Origin: Clostridium sp.
GTDB lineage: Bacteria; Bacillota; Clostridia; Clostridiales; Clostridiaceae
Direction: 5' to 3'
Assembly: GCF_029258205.1 (NCBI RefSeq)
Contig: NZ_JARHZJ010000015.1
Location: 1-64,000 of the forward strand
DNA length: 64,000 bases
How positions within the stretch are numbered: position 1 is the stretch's first letter; every line of letters starts with the position of its first letter. Below are positions 55,229 through 64,000 of this stretch, piece by piece. Position numbers and translations under genes: made by a program. Under the pieces are notes generated by a model, which did no database searches, was not told the origin of the DNA, and worked only from the letters and a program-made list of their open reading frames with translations.

Positions 55229-55386
55229 TAAATATAGCAAAAGAGTTTTGGTATTCAGTTAAGATTGCAAAGGATTTTTCGTGGAATTTTTTTATTTAAT
55301 CCTAGAAAGAATAAATTACTGGTATATATGAATAATAATTTTCAAATAATAAGAAATAAGGATTTTATATAAAATGAGGTGAAAGT

Positions 55387-56184
55387 ATGGAAATAAGTAA
55401 TAATAAGGGATATGGAAAACTTAAAACTGCAATAATGTGTTATCCTTGTAATTTTAAAGTTAAGGGTAATGTACAAATAAATTACCCTTTAATGTATGAA
55501 CAATACAATGAATTTATAAATTTAATTAGTAGAGAAGGGGTTAAAGTTCAATTTTTAGACCCCATATATGGAGAGAATCAAGTTTTTACAAGGGATGTAG
55601 GTTTTGTTATAGGTGATAGATTATTTATTTCTAAGATTAGCAATAAAGAGAGAATAGAAGAGACTAAAGCTTTAGAAAAGTACATAAAAAATTATAACTT
55701 AAAAGTATGTAAGATGAAGAATAACATAGAAGGTGGAGATGTAATATTATACGAAAATTATATTTTTATAGGATTAAGTAAAAGAACTACCTCAGAAGCA
55801 ATTAAGGAACTAAAAGAATATATAAATGAATATAATATGGGATATGAAATTGTAGAAATAAATTTTAATAAGGAAAAAATGCTTCATCTAGATTGCGTTT
55901 TTAACATATTAGGTAAAGATCAGTGCATAATTAGTAATTATTTATATGATAAAGAAAAAATTAAAAAAAGAATAAAAACTTGTTATAACATTGATCAAAA
56001 GACATCTGAGGAACTAGGAACTAATATATTATCCTTAGGTGAAATGAGAATAGTTACTTCAAATAAAACAGTATTTAATATATTGAAAAATGCTGATTTT
56101 AAAGTATTTTATTTAGATTATTCAGAAATATTAAAAGCTGGCGGAGGATTTACATGTAGCACTTTATATTTTTATATTGAATAA
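55387..56184 (+). CDS. amidinotransferase/DDAH-family protein
   Basis: A 265-residue protein with the five-bladed guanidino-hydrolase pattern: FTRDVGFVIGDRLF, IEGGDVILYENYIF (Glu-Gly-Gly-Asp), LHLDCVFNIL (active His) and a C-terminal AGGGFTCSTL with the nucleophile Cys. Catalytic Asp, His and Cys are all present. Members hydrolyse dimethylarginine, arginine or related guanidines to citrulline-type products; the substrate here is unknown. It is a single-gene unit with a GAGGTG site; no arginine-catabolism genes are nearby. Confidence 0.88.
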   Translation: MEISNNKGYGKLKTAIMCYPCNFKVKGNVQINYPLMYEQYNEFINLISREGVKVQFLDPIYGENQVFTRDVGFVIGDRLFISKISNKERIEETKALEKYIKNYNLKVCKMKNNIEGGDVILYENYIFIGLSKRTTSEAIKELKEYINEYNMGYEIVEINFNKEKMLHLDCVFNILGKDQCIISNYLYDKEKIKKRIKTCYNIDQKTSEELGTNILSLGEMRIVTSNKTVFNILKNADFKVFYLDYSEILKAGGGFTCSTLYFYIE

Positions 56185-56314
56185 TTTTATATTTATTCGC
56201 ACTTATTTCTTATTAAAAATGATGTTATTATGATATAGTGTTTTTATCTAATCATTTCTTGGTAAATTAGATGAATTTTTAAAAAACAAAATATATAAAT
56301 TAGGGGGAGATTTT

Positions 56315-57769
56315 TTGTTTGGACTTTCACCAATGTATTTTGGAGTTTATTTCTTTGTTATAGTTTTTATTATATTAGGAGTAACTTTATTTCTAAAAAA
56401 GAAGCTAGTAGGTAAAGATAGAGAATTTTATAAGGTATTATTAGTTTTATGTATTCCAATAATAATTCAAAACTTTATATCAACTTCTGTAAATGTAATT
56501 GACACAGTTATGATAAGTAGTTTAGGTGAAGAATCAATAGCAGCTGTTGGAGTGGCTAATCAGGTATTTTTCTTATTTAACATGGGATTAATAGGTTTAA
56601 CAGGAGCTACAGGGCTTTTTATATCTCAATTTTATGGGAGTAATGATAGAAAAAGTATAAAGAAAGTTATGGGACTAAGTACTATTTTATGTGTAGGATT
56701 TAGTTTTATATTCTTTGTTTTAGCATTTTTCTTTCCAGAGCTTATAATAGGAATTTTTTCTACTGACTCAAAAGTTGTTGAACTTTGTAAAAATTATTTA
56801 GTTATTATAGCTATTTCATATCCTTTAACAGCTTTGAGCATGGTAATAAGTACAGGGGCTAGGGCTGTGAGAAATCCTAAGTTAGGTATGTTTTGTAGTG
56901 GAGCTTCTCTTATTATAAATATTATATTTAATTATTGCTTAATATTTGGAATAGGTATATTTCCAGAGTTAGGTGTTAAAGGAGCATCTATCTCTACAGT
57001 ATTTGCAAGAATAATAGAATGTTTATTATTAGTTGGATATGTTATTTTAAAAGATAAAGATTATATAATTAAGTTTAATATAAATGATATTAAAGGAATA
57101 AATAAAGACTTTTTCAAAGTATATATGTCTAAGGGAATGCCTATATTTATAAATGACTTTGCTTGGGCCATTGGATCAGTTTCATACTCTGTAGCTTATG
57201 CAATGGTTGGGACATCAGCAATAGCAGCAAGTCAGATTGCGACTAGTACAGCTAATCTATTTATAATGTTAGCTATGTGTATAGCTACTGGAGCAGCTAT
57301 TATGCTTGGAAATGAGCTTGGTGCAGATAATACTGATAGAGCTATAGGCTATGCTAATAAGTTTTCTAAGATAGTCTTTATTGTGGGAAGTATTTTAGGA
57401 GGAATGTTAATATTAAGTATTCCAATATTATTAAAAATTTATAGTACATCTTCAACTATGGCTGGAGATTTAAGTAAAATTTTTGTGATAATGGGACTTC
57501 TAATGGGTCTAAAATCATTTAATATTCTGGTGATTGTAGGAATATTAAGAAGTGGGGGAGATACAAAGTATGCCTTTGCACTAGAGTTTGGGTGTATGTG
57601 GCTTGTATCAATACCATTAACATTCTTTGGCGCAATAAATGAATTCCCAATATATATGTTAGTATTATTTACTTATTCAGAAGAAATAGTTAAAGCCATC
57701 TTTGGATTGCCTAGAGTTTTATCAAAGGTTTGGGTAGTTAATTTAACTAAAGATATAGAAATAAGTTGA
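56315..57769 (+). CDS. MATE-family efflux transporter
   Basis: A 484-residue protein with about twelve membrane helices after an N-terminal extra helix (about 5-27). Typical MATE segments are PIIIQNFISTSVNVIDTVMI, LGEESIAAVGVANQ and the second-half MGTSAIAASQIA-like repeat. It exports cationic compounds or drugs in exchange for Na+ or H+. The start is TTG 56315 after AGGGGGAG; an ATG 18 bases in (56333) would cut into the first helix. It ends at a clear terminator. Confidence 0.92.
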   Translation: MFGLSPMYFGVYFFVIVFIILGVTLFLKKKLVGKDREFYKVLLVLCIPIIIQNFISTSVNVIDTVMISSLGEESIAAVGVANQVFFLFNMGLIGLTGATGLFISQFYGSNDRKSIKKVMGLSTILCVGFSFIFFVLAFFFPELIIGIFSTDSKVVELCKNYLVIIAISYPLTALSMVISTGARAVRNPKLGMFCSGASLIINIIFNYCLIFGIGIFPELGVKGASISTVFARIIECLLLVGYVILKDKDYIIKFNINDIKGINKDFFKVYMSKGMPIFINDFAWAIGSVSYSVAYAMVGTSAIAASQIATSTANLFIMLAMCIATGAAIMLGNELGADNTDRAIGYANKFSKIVFIVGSILGGMLILSIPILLKIYSTSSTMAGDLSKIFVIMGLLMGLKSFNILVIVGILRSGGDTKYAFALEFGCMWLVSIPLTFFGAINEFPIYMLVLFTYSEEIVKAIFGLPRVLSKVWVVNLTKDIEIS

Positions 57770-57811
57770 TAATAATATTTTAAAATAGAAAGTATATTAA
57801 TTTATTTAAGT

Positions 57812-57848
57812 GGGTTACATTCATATTAAGTGAGTGTAGCCTTTTTTT
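57812..57848 (+). terminator. terminator after the MATE gene
   Basis: GGGTTACATTCA (57812-57823) pairs with TGAGTGTAGCC (57831-57841) using two G-T pairs, followed by seven T. Confidence 0.85.
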
Positions 57849-58585
57849 ATATTTTTATTATTCATTGCTAAAAGATAACTAGCAAGTTTATTTTCAAGTT
57901 GATGGTAATAGCTAGGGAACTTGTTATAGAGCATTTTGCAAGTTTGTTTTAAAGGTTTTTAGTTATGTCATAAGAAGATTAAGATCTTTAAAGGCTATTA
58001 AATTTAAAGCTTTTATGGGAATAGTTATACAAAGGCTAGATTTTAATGCTTTAACATTATATTTTGATCTTATTTTAGATATTACTTCTAAATCACCTAT
58101 TAATTGAATAGGTTCATATTATAAAAAACAAATTGACATATAAATAAGAGAGAATTAAAATATTATTATACGAACTTATGTTTGGTTTTGAAGAGGGCGA
58201 TAAGGGTTAGAATATAGTGAAATTACTTAAATAATTTTGAGTGGAAAATTAAGTAGACTTTTTAGATAATACATTAATTTCAGAGGCATAATAATATTTG
58301 AAGTTATTTAGATTTACGTAATGTTATTACTATAAACTAAACATTTATAAGTAGTACAGTAATCAAAAAGTAAGATAGATATTAAAGAGAATATACAAAA
58401 CTTTTAAGGAAATATAAAATTTAAAAATAAAATAGAAGGGAGAAGCTACTAGTCAAAATATTCAAAAGTAAGTAGTGAAAGCAGAAAATCTTCATGGAAG
58501 ATTAGTTAATACAACAACTGATTATATAGAGAAGGAATTTTTTTAATATGAATATCTTTGACCAGAGTTTTAGTAGCAGAGTTTT
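57849..58585. other. 737-base non-coding region, probably decayed genes
   Basis: There is no intact gene here. A plus-strand frame of about 60 codons (about 57918-58107) without a start codon encodes a basic hydrophobic sequence including VIRRLRSLKAIKFKAFMG and ALTLYFDLILDITSKS. Further fragments (about 58470-58545) read like VKAENLHGRLVNTTTDYI before a stop. I could not assign either to a family. The uvrA promoter presumably lies near the right end. Confidence 0.45.
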
Positions 58586-61405
58586 ATGAAGGATAAGATA
58601 ATAGTAAAAGGAGCAAAAGTACATAATTTAAAAAATGTAAGCTTAGAAATTCCTAGAGATAAGCTTATTGTTTTTACAGGACTTTCAGGTTCGGGTAAAA
58701 GTTCTCTAGCTTTTGATACAATTTATGCAGAAGGACAAAGAAGATATGTGGAATCTTTATCATCTTATGCAAGACAATTTTTAGGACAAATGGATAAACC
58801 AGATGTGGAGTCGATTGAAGGGCTTTCACCTGCTATATCTATTGATCAAAAGACAACTTCCAGAAATCCAAGATCTACTGTAGGTACAGTAACAGAAATA
58901 TATGATTATTTAAGATTGTTATATGCTAGAGTTGGAGTTCCACATTGTCCTAAGTGTGGAAAAGAAATAACTCAGCAATCTGTGGATCAAATAGTAGATC
59001 AAATTATGGAATTGCCAGATAGAAGTAAAATAATGATCTTAGCTCCAATAATAAGAGGAAGAAAAGGAACTCATGAAAAAGTTCTTGAAAATATAAAGAA
59101 GCAGGGTTTTGTTAGAGCTAGAATAGATGGAGAAATTTATGATTTAACAGAAGATGAAGTAAAACTTGAAAAGAATATAAAGCATAATATAGAAGCTGTA
59201 GTTGATAGAATAATTGTTAAAGATGGAATTGAAGGAAGATTAACAGATTCTATAGAAACATCTCTTAAAATGGCTGAAGGATTAGTTTTAGTGAATATAA
59301 TAGGGGAAGAAGACAGGCTTTATAGCGAGCATTTTGCTTGTGCTGATTGTGGTATAAGTATAGATGAACTTGCTCCAAGAATGTTCTCATTTAACTCACC
59401 TTTTGGAAAATGTGAAAGATGTGATGGATTAGGAACTTTAATGGAAATTGATGAGAATTTAGTTGTTCCTAATAAGGATTTAAGCATAAGAGGAGGAGCT
59501 ATTTCTACTTGGGGAGACTCAAGGATGAAGGAAGAATCTTGGACTTATTGTGTTCTTAAAGCTTTAATGGAAAAGTACAACTTTGATTTAGATACTCCAT
59601 ATAAAGATTTACCTAAAAAGGTTCAAGAGGTTTTAATGTATGGAGAACCAGAAAAATTAAAGGTTACATATACTAAAGAAAATGTAACAGCTGTTTATAA
59701 TCATTCCTTTGAAGGAGAAATAAACAGTTTAAGAAGAAGATATATGGAAACTAACTCAGATTCAATGAAGGCTGAAATAGAAAAATATATGAGTGATAAT
59801 CCATGTCCTAAATGTAAGGGAGCAAGGCTTAAACCAGAGGCTTTAGCTGTTACTGTAGGAGGAAAAAATATATTTGAATTTACAAAAATGGCTATAAGAG
59901 AAGAGTTAGATTTTATAAACTCAATAAATTTCTCAGAAAAAGATAAGATAATAAGCAGTCAAATCATAAAAGAAATTCAATCTAGATTAAGTTTCTTAAT
60001 AAATGTTGGTTTAGATTATTTAGATTTAGCTAGAAAAGCAGGAACTTTATCAGGTGGAGAAGCTCAAAGAATAAGACTAGCTACTCAAATAGGTTCTCAA
60101 CTTATGGGAGTATTATACATTTTGGATGAACCTTCAATAGGTCTACATCAAAGAGATAATGATAGACTTATATCTACATTAAAGCAGCTTAGGGATGTGG
60201 GAAATACCCTTATAGTAGTAGAGCATGATGAAGATACTATGAGAGAAGCAGATTATATAGTTGATATAGGCCCAGGTGCAGGAGAACATGGTGGAGAAAT
60301 AGTTGCCGCTGGAACTTTAGATGAAATAATGTCAAATAAAAATTCATTAACAGGGCAATATTTAACTGGGTCTAAAAAGGTTGAGATTCCAGAGGAAAGA
60401 AGAAAAGGCAATGGAAATTTCATAACAGTTAAGGGTGCTAAGGAAAATAACTTAAAAAATGTTACTGCTAAATTCCCTTTAGGAACTCTAACCATGGTTA
60501 CTGGAGTTTCAGGATCAGGAAAGAGTACTTTAGTTAATGAAATTCTTTATAAAGGATTAAATAAAATAGTAAATAAAGCTAAGGATTTACCAGGTAAATT
60601 TAAAGAGATAACAGGATATGAAAATATTGATAAGATTATTGACATAGATCAAAGTCCTATAGGAAGAACTCCAAGAAGTAACCCAGCTACATATACTGGA
60701 ACCTTTGATATAATAAGAGAGCTGTTTTCACAAACTCAAGAAGCTAAAATGAGAGGATATAAACCAGGAAGATTTTCTTTCAATGTAAAGGGAGGAAGAT
60801 GTGAGGCTTGTAGTGGAGATGGAATAATAAAGATAGAAATGCAGTTTTTATCTGATGTTTATGTTCCATGTGAAGTTTGTAAGGGAAAAAGATATAATAG
60901 AGAGACTTTAGAAGTTAAGTATAAAGGAAAAAATATATCTGATGTGTTAAATATGACTGTTGAGGAAGCTTTAGAATTCTTTGAAAATATTCCAAGAATA
61001 AAAAATAAGCTACAAACCTTAATGGATGTTGGTTTAGGATATATAAGATTAGGTCAACCTTCAACTCAATTATCAGGTGGAGAGGCTCAAAGAATTAAAT
61101 TAGCATATGAATTATCTAAGAGAAGCACAGGAAAAACATTATATATATTAGATGAACCTACAACAGGTCTTCATATACATGATGTAAATAGACTTGTAAA
61201 AATACTTCAAAGATTAGTTGATGGAGGAAATACAGTAATAGTAATAGAGCATAATTTAGACATGATTAAATGTGCAGATTATATAGTTGACTTAGGGCCA
61301 GAAGGTGGAGATAAAGGTGGAACTATTGTTGCTACAGGAACTCCTGAAAAAATAGCTGGAGTTGAAGAATCATATACAGGTAAATATTTAAAGAAATATC
61401 TTTAA
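58586..61405 (+). CDS. uvrA: excinuclease ABC subunit A
   Basis: A 939-residue protein with two ABC ATPase modules. The first Walker A is [10 protein letters not shown] (31-40) and the second is [11 protein letters not shown]. Signatures are [13 protein letters not shown] and [13 protein letters not shown]. Zinc-finger cysteine pairs CPKCG, CADCG...CERC and CEAC...CEVC are intact. The dimer finds lesions and loads UvrB. The ribosome site is weak (AGCAGAG), unlike most neighbours. It is separated from uvrB by 30 kb, whereas the pair is adjacent in many Firmicutes. Confidence 0.97.
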   Translation: MKDKIIVKGAKVHNLKNVSLEIPRDKLIVFTGLSGSGKSSLAFDTIYAEGQRRYVESLSSYARQFLGQMDKPDVESIEGLSPAISIDQKTTSRNPRSTVGTVTEIYDYLRLLYARVGVPHCPKCGKEITQQSVDQIVDQIMELPDRSKIMILAPIIRGRKGTHEKVLENIKKQGFVRARIDGEIYDLTEDEVKLEKNIKHNIEAVVDRIIVKDGIEGRLTDSIETSLKMAEGLVLVNIIGEEDRLYSEHFACADCGISIDELAPRMFSFNSPFGKCERCDGLGTLMEIDENLVVPNKDLSIRGGAISTWGDSRMKEESWTYCVLKALMEKYNFDLDTPYKDLPKKVQEVLMYGEPEKLKVTYTKENVTAVYNHSFEGEINSLRRRYMETNSDSMKAEIEKYMSDNPCPKCKGARLKPEALAVTVGGKNIFEFTKMAIREELDFINSINFSEKDKIISSQIIKEIQSRLSFLINVGLDYLDLARKAGTLSGGEAQRIRLATQIGSQLMGVLYILDEPSIGLHQRDNDRLISTLKQLRDVGNTLIVVEHDEDTMREADYIVDIGPGAGEHGGEIVAAGTLDEIMSNKNSLTGQYLTGSKKVEIPEERRKGNGNFITVKGAKENNLKNVTAKFPLGTLTMVTGVSGSGKSTLVNEILYKGLNKIVNKAKDLPGKFKEITGYENIDKIIDIDQSPIGRTPRSNPATYTGTFDIIRELFSQTQEAKMRGYKPGRFSFNVKGGRCEACSGDGIIKIEMQFLSDVYVPCEVCKGKRYNRETLEVKYKGKNISDVLNMTVEEALEFFENIPRIKNKLQTLMDVGLGYIRLGQPSTQLSGGEAQRIKLAYELSKRSTGKTLYILDEPTTGLHIHDVNRLVKILQRLVDGGNTVIVIEHNLDMIKCADYIVDLGPEGGDKGGTIVATGTPEKIAGVEESYTGKYLKKYL

Positions 61406-61460
61406 TAAAGGAATATAATTTTAAGAAGTAAATATATTATTTAAGAATAGATTATTTTAA

Positions 61461-61508
61461 ATAGCTATCAGAATTTATGGCTATAAATTCTGATAGCTAT
61501 ATTTTATT
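61461..61508 (+). terminator. terminator after uvrA
   Basis: A perfect 17-bp stem (61461-61477 with 61484-61500) with a 6-base loop, followed by ATTTTATT. Confidence 0.85.
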
Positions 61509-61720
61509 CACAGATATTAGATTAAGTTAAAGATTATAAAATTAAAATGATTTTAGGAAAATATAAATTAAAATATAAATATCATAATTTACGCTTTTTT
61601 AGATGATATAATAGTTAAGAGTTTTAATTATGATTATGAAATTGTAATCTTTTATTGTATAATCAAGTTATTAAATAAAGTAAAATATAAAATAAATATA
61701 AAATATGTAGAGGTGAAGTG

Positions 61721-62155
61721 ATGTTTTCGAAACTAATGACATGGGTTTTTGGAATAATATTTATAGTAATACTGTATTCCATAATTTATTATGCATTAAA
61801 GATAATGTATAAAGATGTTAAAGGCGGGAAAAAGAAGAAAGCCCCTGGAAAGAAAGCACATGGATTAGAAGTTTTAAAGACAATCTCTAATGGAACTTTA
61901 GGCATTGGCTCGGTTATACCAGTGACGAGCACTATATCCATTGGAAGAAGAGAAGATAATTCAATTGTGCTAAATGATCAGTTTGTATCATCATATCATG
62001 CTAAAATTTATGTTAAAAACAATGATTTTTATTTAGAAGATTTAGCAAGTACAAATGGTACATTTATAAATGACTCAAAAGTAGAGGGAAGAGTAAGATT
62101 AAAAGTAAATGATCAAATAAGAATGGGAAGCACCGTATTTAAGGTTATAGGATAG
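61721..62155 (+). CDS. membrane-anchored FHA-domain protein
   Basis: A 144-residue protein with one N-terminal helix (about 5-27), a Lys-rich linker (about 35-50), and an FHA domain at about 65-140: ISIGRREDNSIVLNDQFVSSYHAKIY, then LEDLASTNGTFINDSKV. The GR, SxxH and TNG residues that bind phosphothreonine are all present. It probably recruits a Ser/Thr-kinase substrate to the cell-wall synthesis site. It starts the FHA, FtsW/RodA, PBP cluster; 13 bases separate it from the next gene. I use ATG 61721 after AGAGGTG. Confidence 0.9.
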   Translation: MFSKLMTWVFGIIFIVILYSIIYYALKIMYKDVKGGKKKKAPGKKAHGLEVLKTISNGTLGIGSVIPVTSTISIGRREDNSIVLNDQFVSSYHAKIYVKNNDFYLEDLASTNGTFINDSKVEGRVRLKVNDQIRMGSTVFKVIG

Positions 62156-62168
62156 AAGAGGTGATAAT

Positions 62169-63398
62169 ATGAATACTACTTTAAAGTATGAAAAAAGGAT
62201 GTTGCTATTAGTCTATCTTTTATGCTTAGCCTTATTTACAAATATAGCTGTTAAGCAGACACCCATAGACAAAATGGCTTTTATAATAGCAGGTATATTA
62301 ATAATTATTATTGGATTTTCACATTTTATAATAAGAAAATTCTATCCAGATGGAGATAAGTATATGCTTATCTTCGCATCGGTTTTAGCTGTAGTTGGAA
62401 TAGCGATTCTTTATAGATTAGATCCTAAATTAGCAATTAAGCAATTAGTTTGGTTTAGTTTAGGAATAGCCCTTTATATGGGAATTGTAATAGTTATGCC
62501 AGATTTAAAAAGTTTTGCAAAATATAAATATATTTATATGGGTGGTACTTTAATTTTTATGGCTATGGCTATGGTTATAGGTAAAACAGTAAATGGTGCA
62601 AAAAACTGGGTCTTCATAGGTGGCTTTGGTTTTCAGCCTTCTGAAATAGGTAAAATATTTTTAATACTTTATCTAGCATCCGCTTTGATGAATTATGAAA
62701 AAAAGAATAATATAAAAGATGAATTTAAACAGCTTTTAGAGCCTGCATTAGTTGTAATGTATTCTTTAGGGTTTATGGTTTTACAAAAAGACTTAGGATC
62801 AGCTTTAATGTTCTTCTTTGTATCTATAACTATGCTTTATATAGCTACTTGTAATTGGAAGTATGTTGCTACTGGATTAGCATTATTTTCATTAGGTGGA
62901 ACAGTAAGTTATTTCTTGTTTAGCCATGTTAAAAAAAGAGTAATGATTTGGAAAGATGTTTGGAAATATGCTAATAATGAAAGTTATCAGATAGTTCAAG
63001 GATTTTATGCAATGTCTTTAGGGGGTATGTTTGGAGTTGGACTTTATAATGGTTATCCTAAATTAGTACCATTTAGATCTACTGACTTCATATTTACATT
63101 AATAGCGCAAGAGTTAGGTCTTGTCTTTGGCATAGGATTACTATTATTATATTTCTTATTATTCTATAGAGGAATAAGAGCGGCATTAAATACAGATGAT
63201 CCATTTTCACAATTAAATGCTGTTGGATTTAGTACACTTATAGTTGCTCAAGTTTTAGTAATTATAGGAGGAGTATTCGCAGTAATACCATTAACAGGTA
63301 TAACACTACCTTTAGTTAGTTATGGTGGAACATCTATGCTTACAGTGTTCATCGCCTTAGGAATACTTCAGAAAATTTCAGAGGAGGGACTAAGATAG
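62169..63398 (+). CDS. FtsW/RodA/SpoVE-family glycosyltransferase
   Basis: A 409-residue SEDS protein with about ten membrane helices. Signature segments are NGAKNWVFIGGFGFQPSEIGKI (contains the NGA..W and QPSE motifs), QKDLGSALMFF with the catalytic Asp, and GITLPLVSYGGTSMLTVFIALGIL at the C-terminus. It polymerises lipid II glycan strands with a partner class B PBP. The following gene encodes such a PBP and starts directly after its stop. Assignment to FtsW, RodA or SpoVE cannot be made by eye. Confidence 0.95.
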   Translation: MNTTLKYEKRMLLLVYLLCLALFTNIAVKQTPIDKMAFIIAGILIIIIGFSHFIIRKFYPDGDKYMLIFASVLAVVGIAILYRLDPKLAIKQLVWFSLGIALYMGIVIVMPDLKSFAKYKYIYMGGTLIFMAMAMVIGKTVNGAKNWVFIGGFGFQPSEIGKIFLILYLASALMNYEKKNNIKDEFKQLLEPALVVMYSLGFMVLQKDLGSALMFFFVSITMLYIATCNWKYVATGLALFSLGGTVSYFLFSHVKKRVMIWKDVWKYANNESYQIVQGFYAMSLGGMFGVGLYNGYPKLVPFRSTDFIFTLIAQELGLVFGIGLLLLYFLLFYRGIRAALNTDDPFSQLNAVGFSTLIVAQVLVIIGGVFAVIPLTGITLPLVSYGGTSMLTVFIALGILQKISEEGLR

Positions 63399-64000
63399 AT
63401 GGCAAGGAAAAAAGATTTATCAGGAAGTATAAAAAAAGTTATGTTCGTCTATTTAGTGCTATTAGTAGGACTTATAAGCTATATAACTTACTTCCAATTA
63501 ATAAAAGTGCCAAAGATTGCTAATATGGATAGTAACTCTGCTGTTATGGCTGCTCAGAATGAGGTCATAAGAGGAGAAATAAAAGATAGAGATGGAAATG
63601 TTCTAGCTAAAAGTACTAAAAGTGGTGATTTGACTCAAAAAAGAGAATATCCTTATGGAGAAATATATTCTCATCCAATTGGATATGCTAGTGGAATATA
63701 TGGAAACGCAGGATTAGAAGGAGCATATTCAAAAGAGTTAACTACTTATGAGAATGTATCATTAAAAGCTTTCTTAAAATCATTTAACTTCAAAAAAGAT
63801 TTTAAGGAAAGAAATGAAAGTGACAAAAAAGTAGGAAATAGTATTGTAACAACTTTAGACACCAGCTTACAGAAGGCAGCTTATGCTGCCTTAGGAGCTA
63901 ATAGAGGATCAGTAGTTGCATTAGATCCTAAGACGGGGGCTGTTTTAGCTAGTGTTTCAAAACCAGGATTTAATCCTAACAATATGAAAGAAACATATGA
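63399..64000 (+). CDS. class B penicillin-binding protein (5' part, runs off the window)
   Basis: At least 200 residues. A basic N-terminus, a signal-anchor helix (about 14-33), and the class B PBP pedestal: VIRGEIKDRDGNVLAKS, REYPYGEIYSHPIGYASGIYG, SIVTTLDTSLQKAAYAALG, RGSVVALDPKTGAVLASVSKPGFNPN. The transpeptidase SxxK box lies beyond the window. The start ATG 63399 directly follows the stop codon of the FtsW/RodA gene, with GAGGAGGG in the end of that gene. It is the natural transpeptidase partner of the SEDS protein. Confidence 0.93.
   Translation, partial: MARKKDLSGSIKKVMFVYLVLLVGLISYITYFQLIKVPKIANMDSNSAVMAAQNEVIRGEIKDRDGNVLAKSTKSGDLTQKREYPYGEIYSHPIGYASGIYGNAGLEGAYSKELTTYENVSLKAFLKSFNFKKDFKERNESDKKVGNSIVTTLDTSLQKAAYAALGANRGSVVALDPKTGAVLASVSKPGFNPNNMKETY

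Overview
This window reads as low-GC (roughly 27-30%) Firmicute chromosome, most likely Clostridium perfringens or a very close relative. That identification is inference. It rests on the strong A/T codon bias, clostridial families (AbrB with a C-terminal CxxC pair, split transketolase, A-type flavodiiron protein, aspartate 4-decarboxylase), an LPXTG-anchored GH85 glycosidase, and gene orders shared with Bacillus. I see no prophage, conjugative element or CRISPR array. About 50 intact genes are present, plus four decayed genes.

Layout. 1-4.3 kb: tRNA-Pro, a small membrane protein, a secreted NlpC/P60 hydrolase, then a TrmN6-like methyltransferase, rsmI and convergent abrB (the Bacillus yabB-yabC-abrB arrangement), with a Spo0A-box-like site just after the abrB promoter. 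4.9-11.5 kb: DUF1836 regulator, aldose-epimerase-like protein, LCP protein and YihY/BrkB protein (divergent, sharing a symmetric promoter region), galE, a short SSB and a flavodiiron protein. 11.9-15.3 kb: a large cell-wall-anchored endo-beta-N-acetylglucosaminidase. 15.7-19.5 kb: acpS, nnr, a GerS/YdcC-like protein and the EndoAI/EndoA (MazEF) pair, again in Bacillus-like order. 19.9-21.7 kb: split transketolase. 22.1-28.5 kb: ftsE, ftsX, S41 protease, MinJ-like PDZ protein and uvrB.

28.7-58.5 kb lies between uvrB and uvrA and is more accessory. It holds DegV, an esterase, a membrane MutS-like ATPase, a FadR-type regulator, an HsmA-like protein, signal peptidase I, a P-type ATPase under a yybP-ykoY (Mn2+) riboswitch, an AIM24 protein, xpt under a guanine riboswitch, a DMT transporter, a licT-bglP-bglA beta-glucoside operon with two antitermination sites, a DUF389 protein, aspartate decarboxylase, RecQ, a DDAH-like protein and a MATE transporter. 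All four recognisable gene relics lie here: hppA pyrophosphatase, an IS200-type tnpA, a DDE transposase and ogt. 58.6-64 kb returns to core genes: uvrA, then FHA protein, FtsW/RodA protein and a class B PBP that runs off the window.

Functional themes are cell envelope and division (NlpC/P60, LCP, FtsEX, MinJ-like, FtsW/RodA, PBP), DNA repair (UvrA, UvrB, RecQ, tail-less SSB), and small-molecule control by RNA (two riboswitches, two RAT antiterminators). I did not find a clearly novel multi-gene system. The best leads are a pair of ~100-nt hairpin repeats with shared arms, face-to-face divergent promoters built on one inverted repeat, a flavodiiron gene whose only strong ribosome site points at an ATA codon, a GerS-like protein without a lipobox, an EndoAI-like antitoxin without a recognisable DNA-binding half, and a membrane-embedded MutS paralogue.
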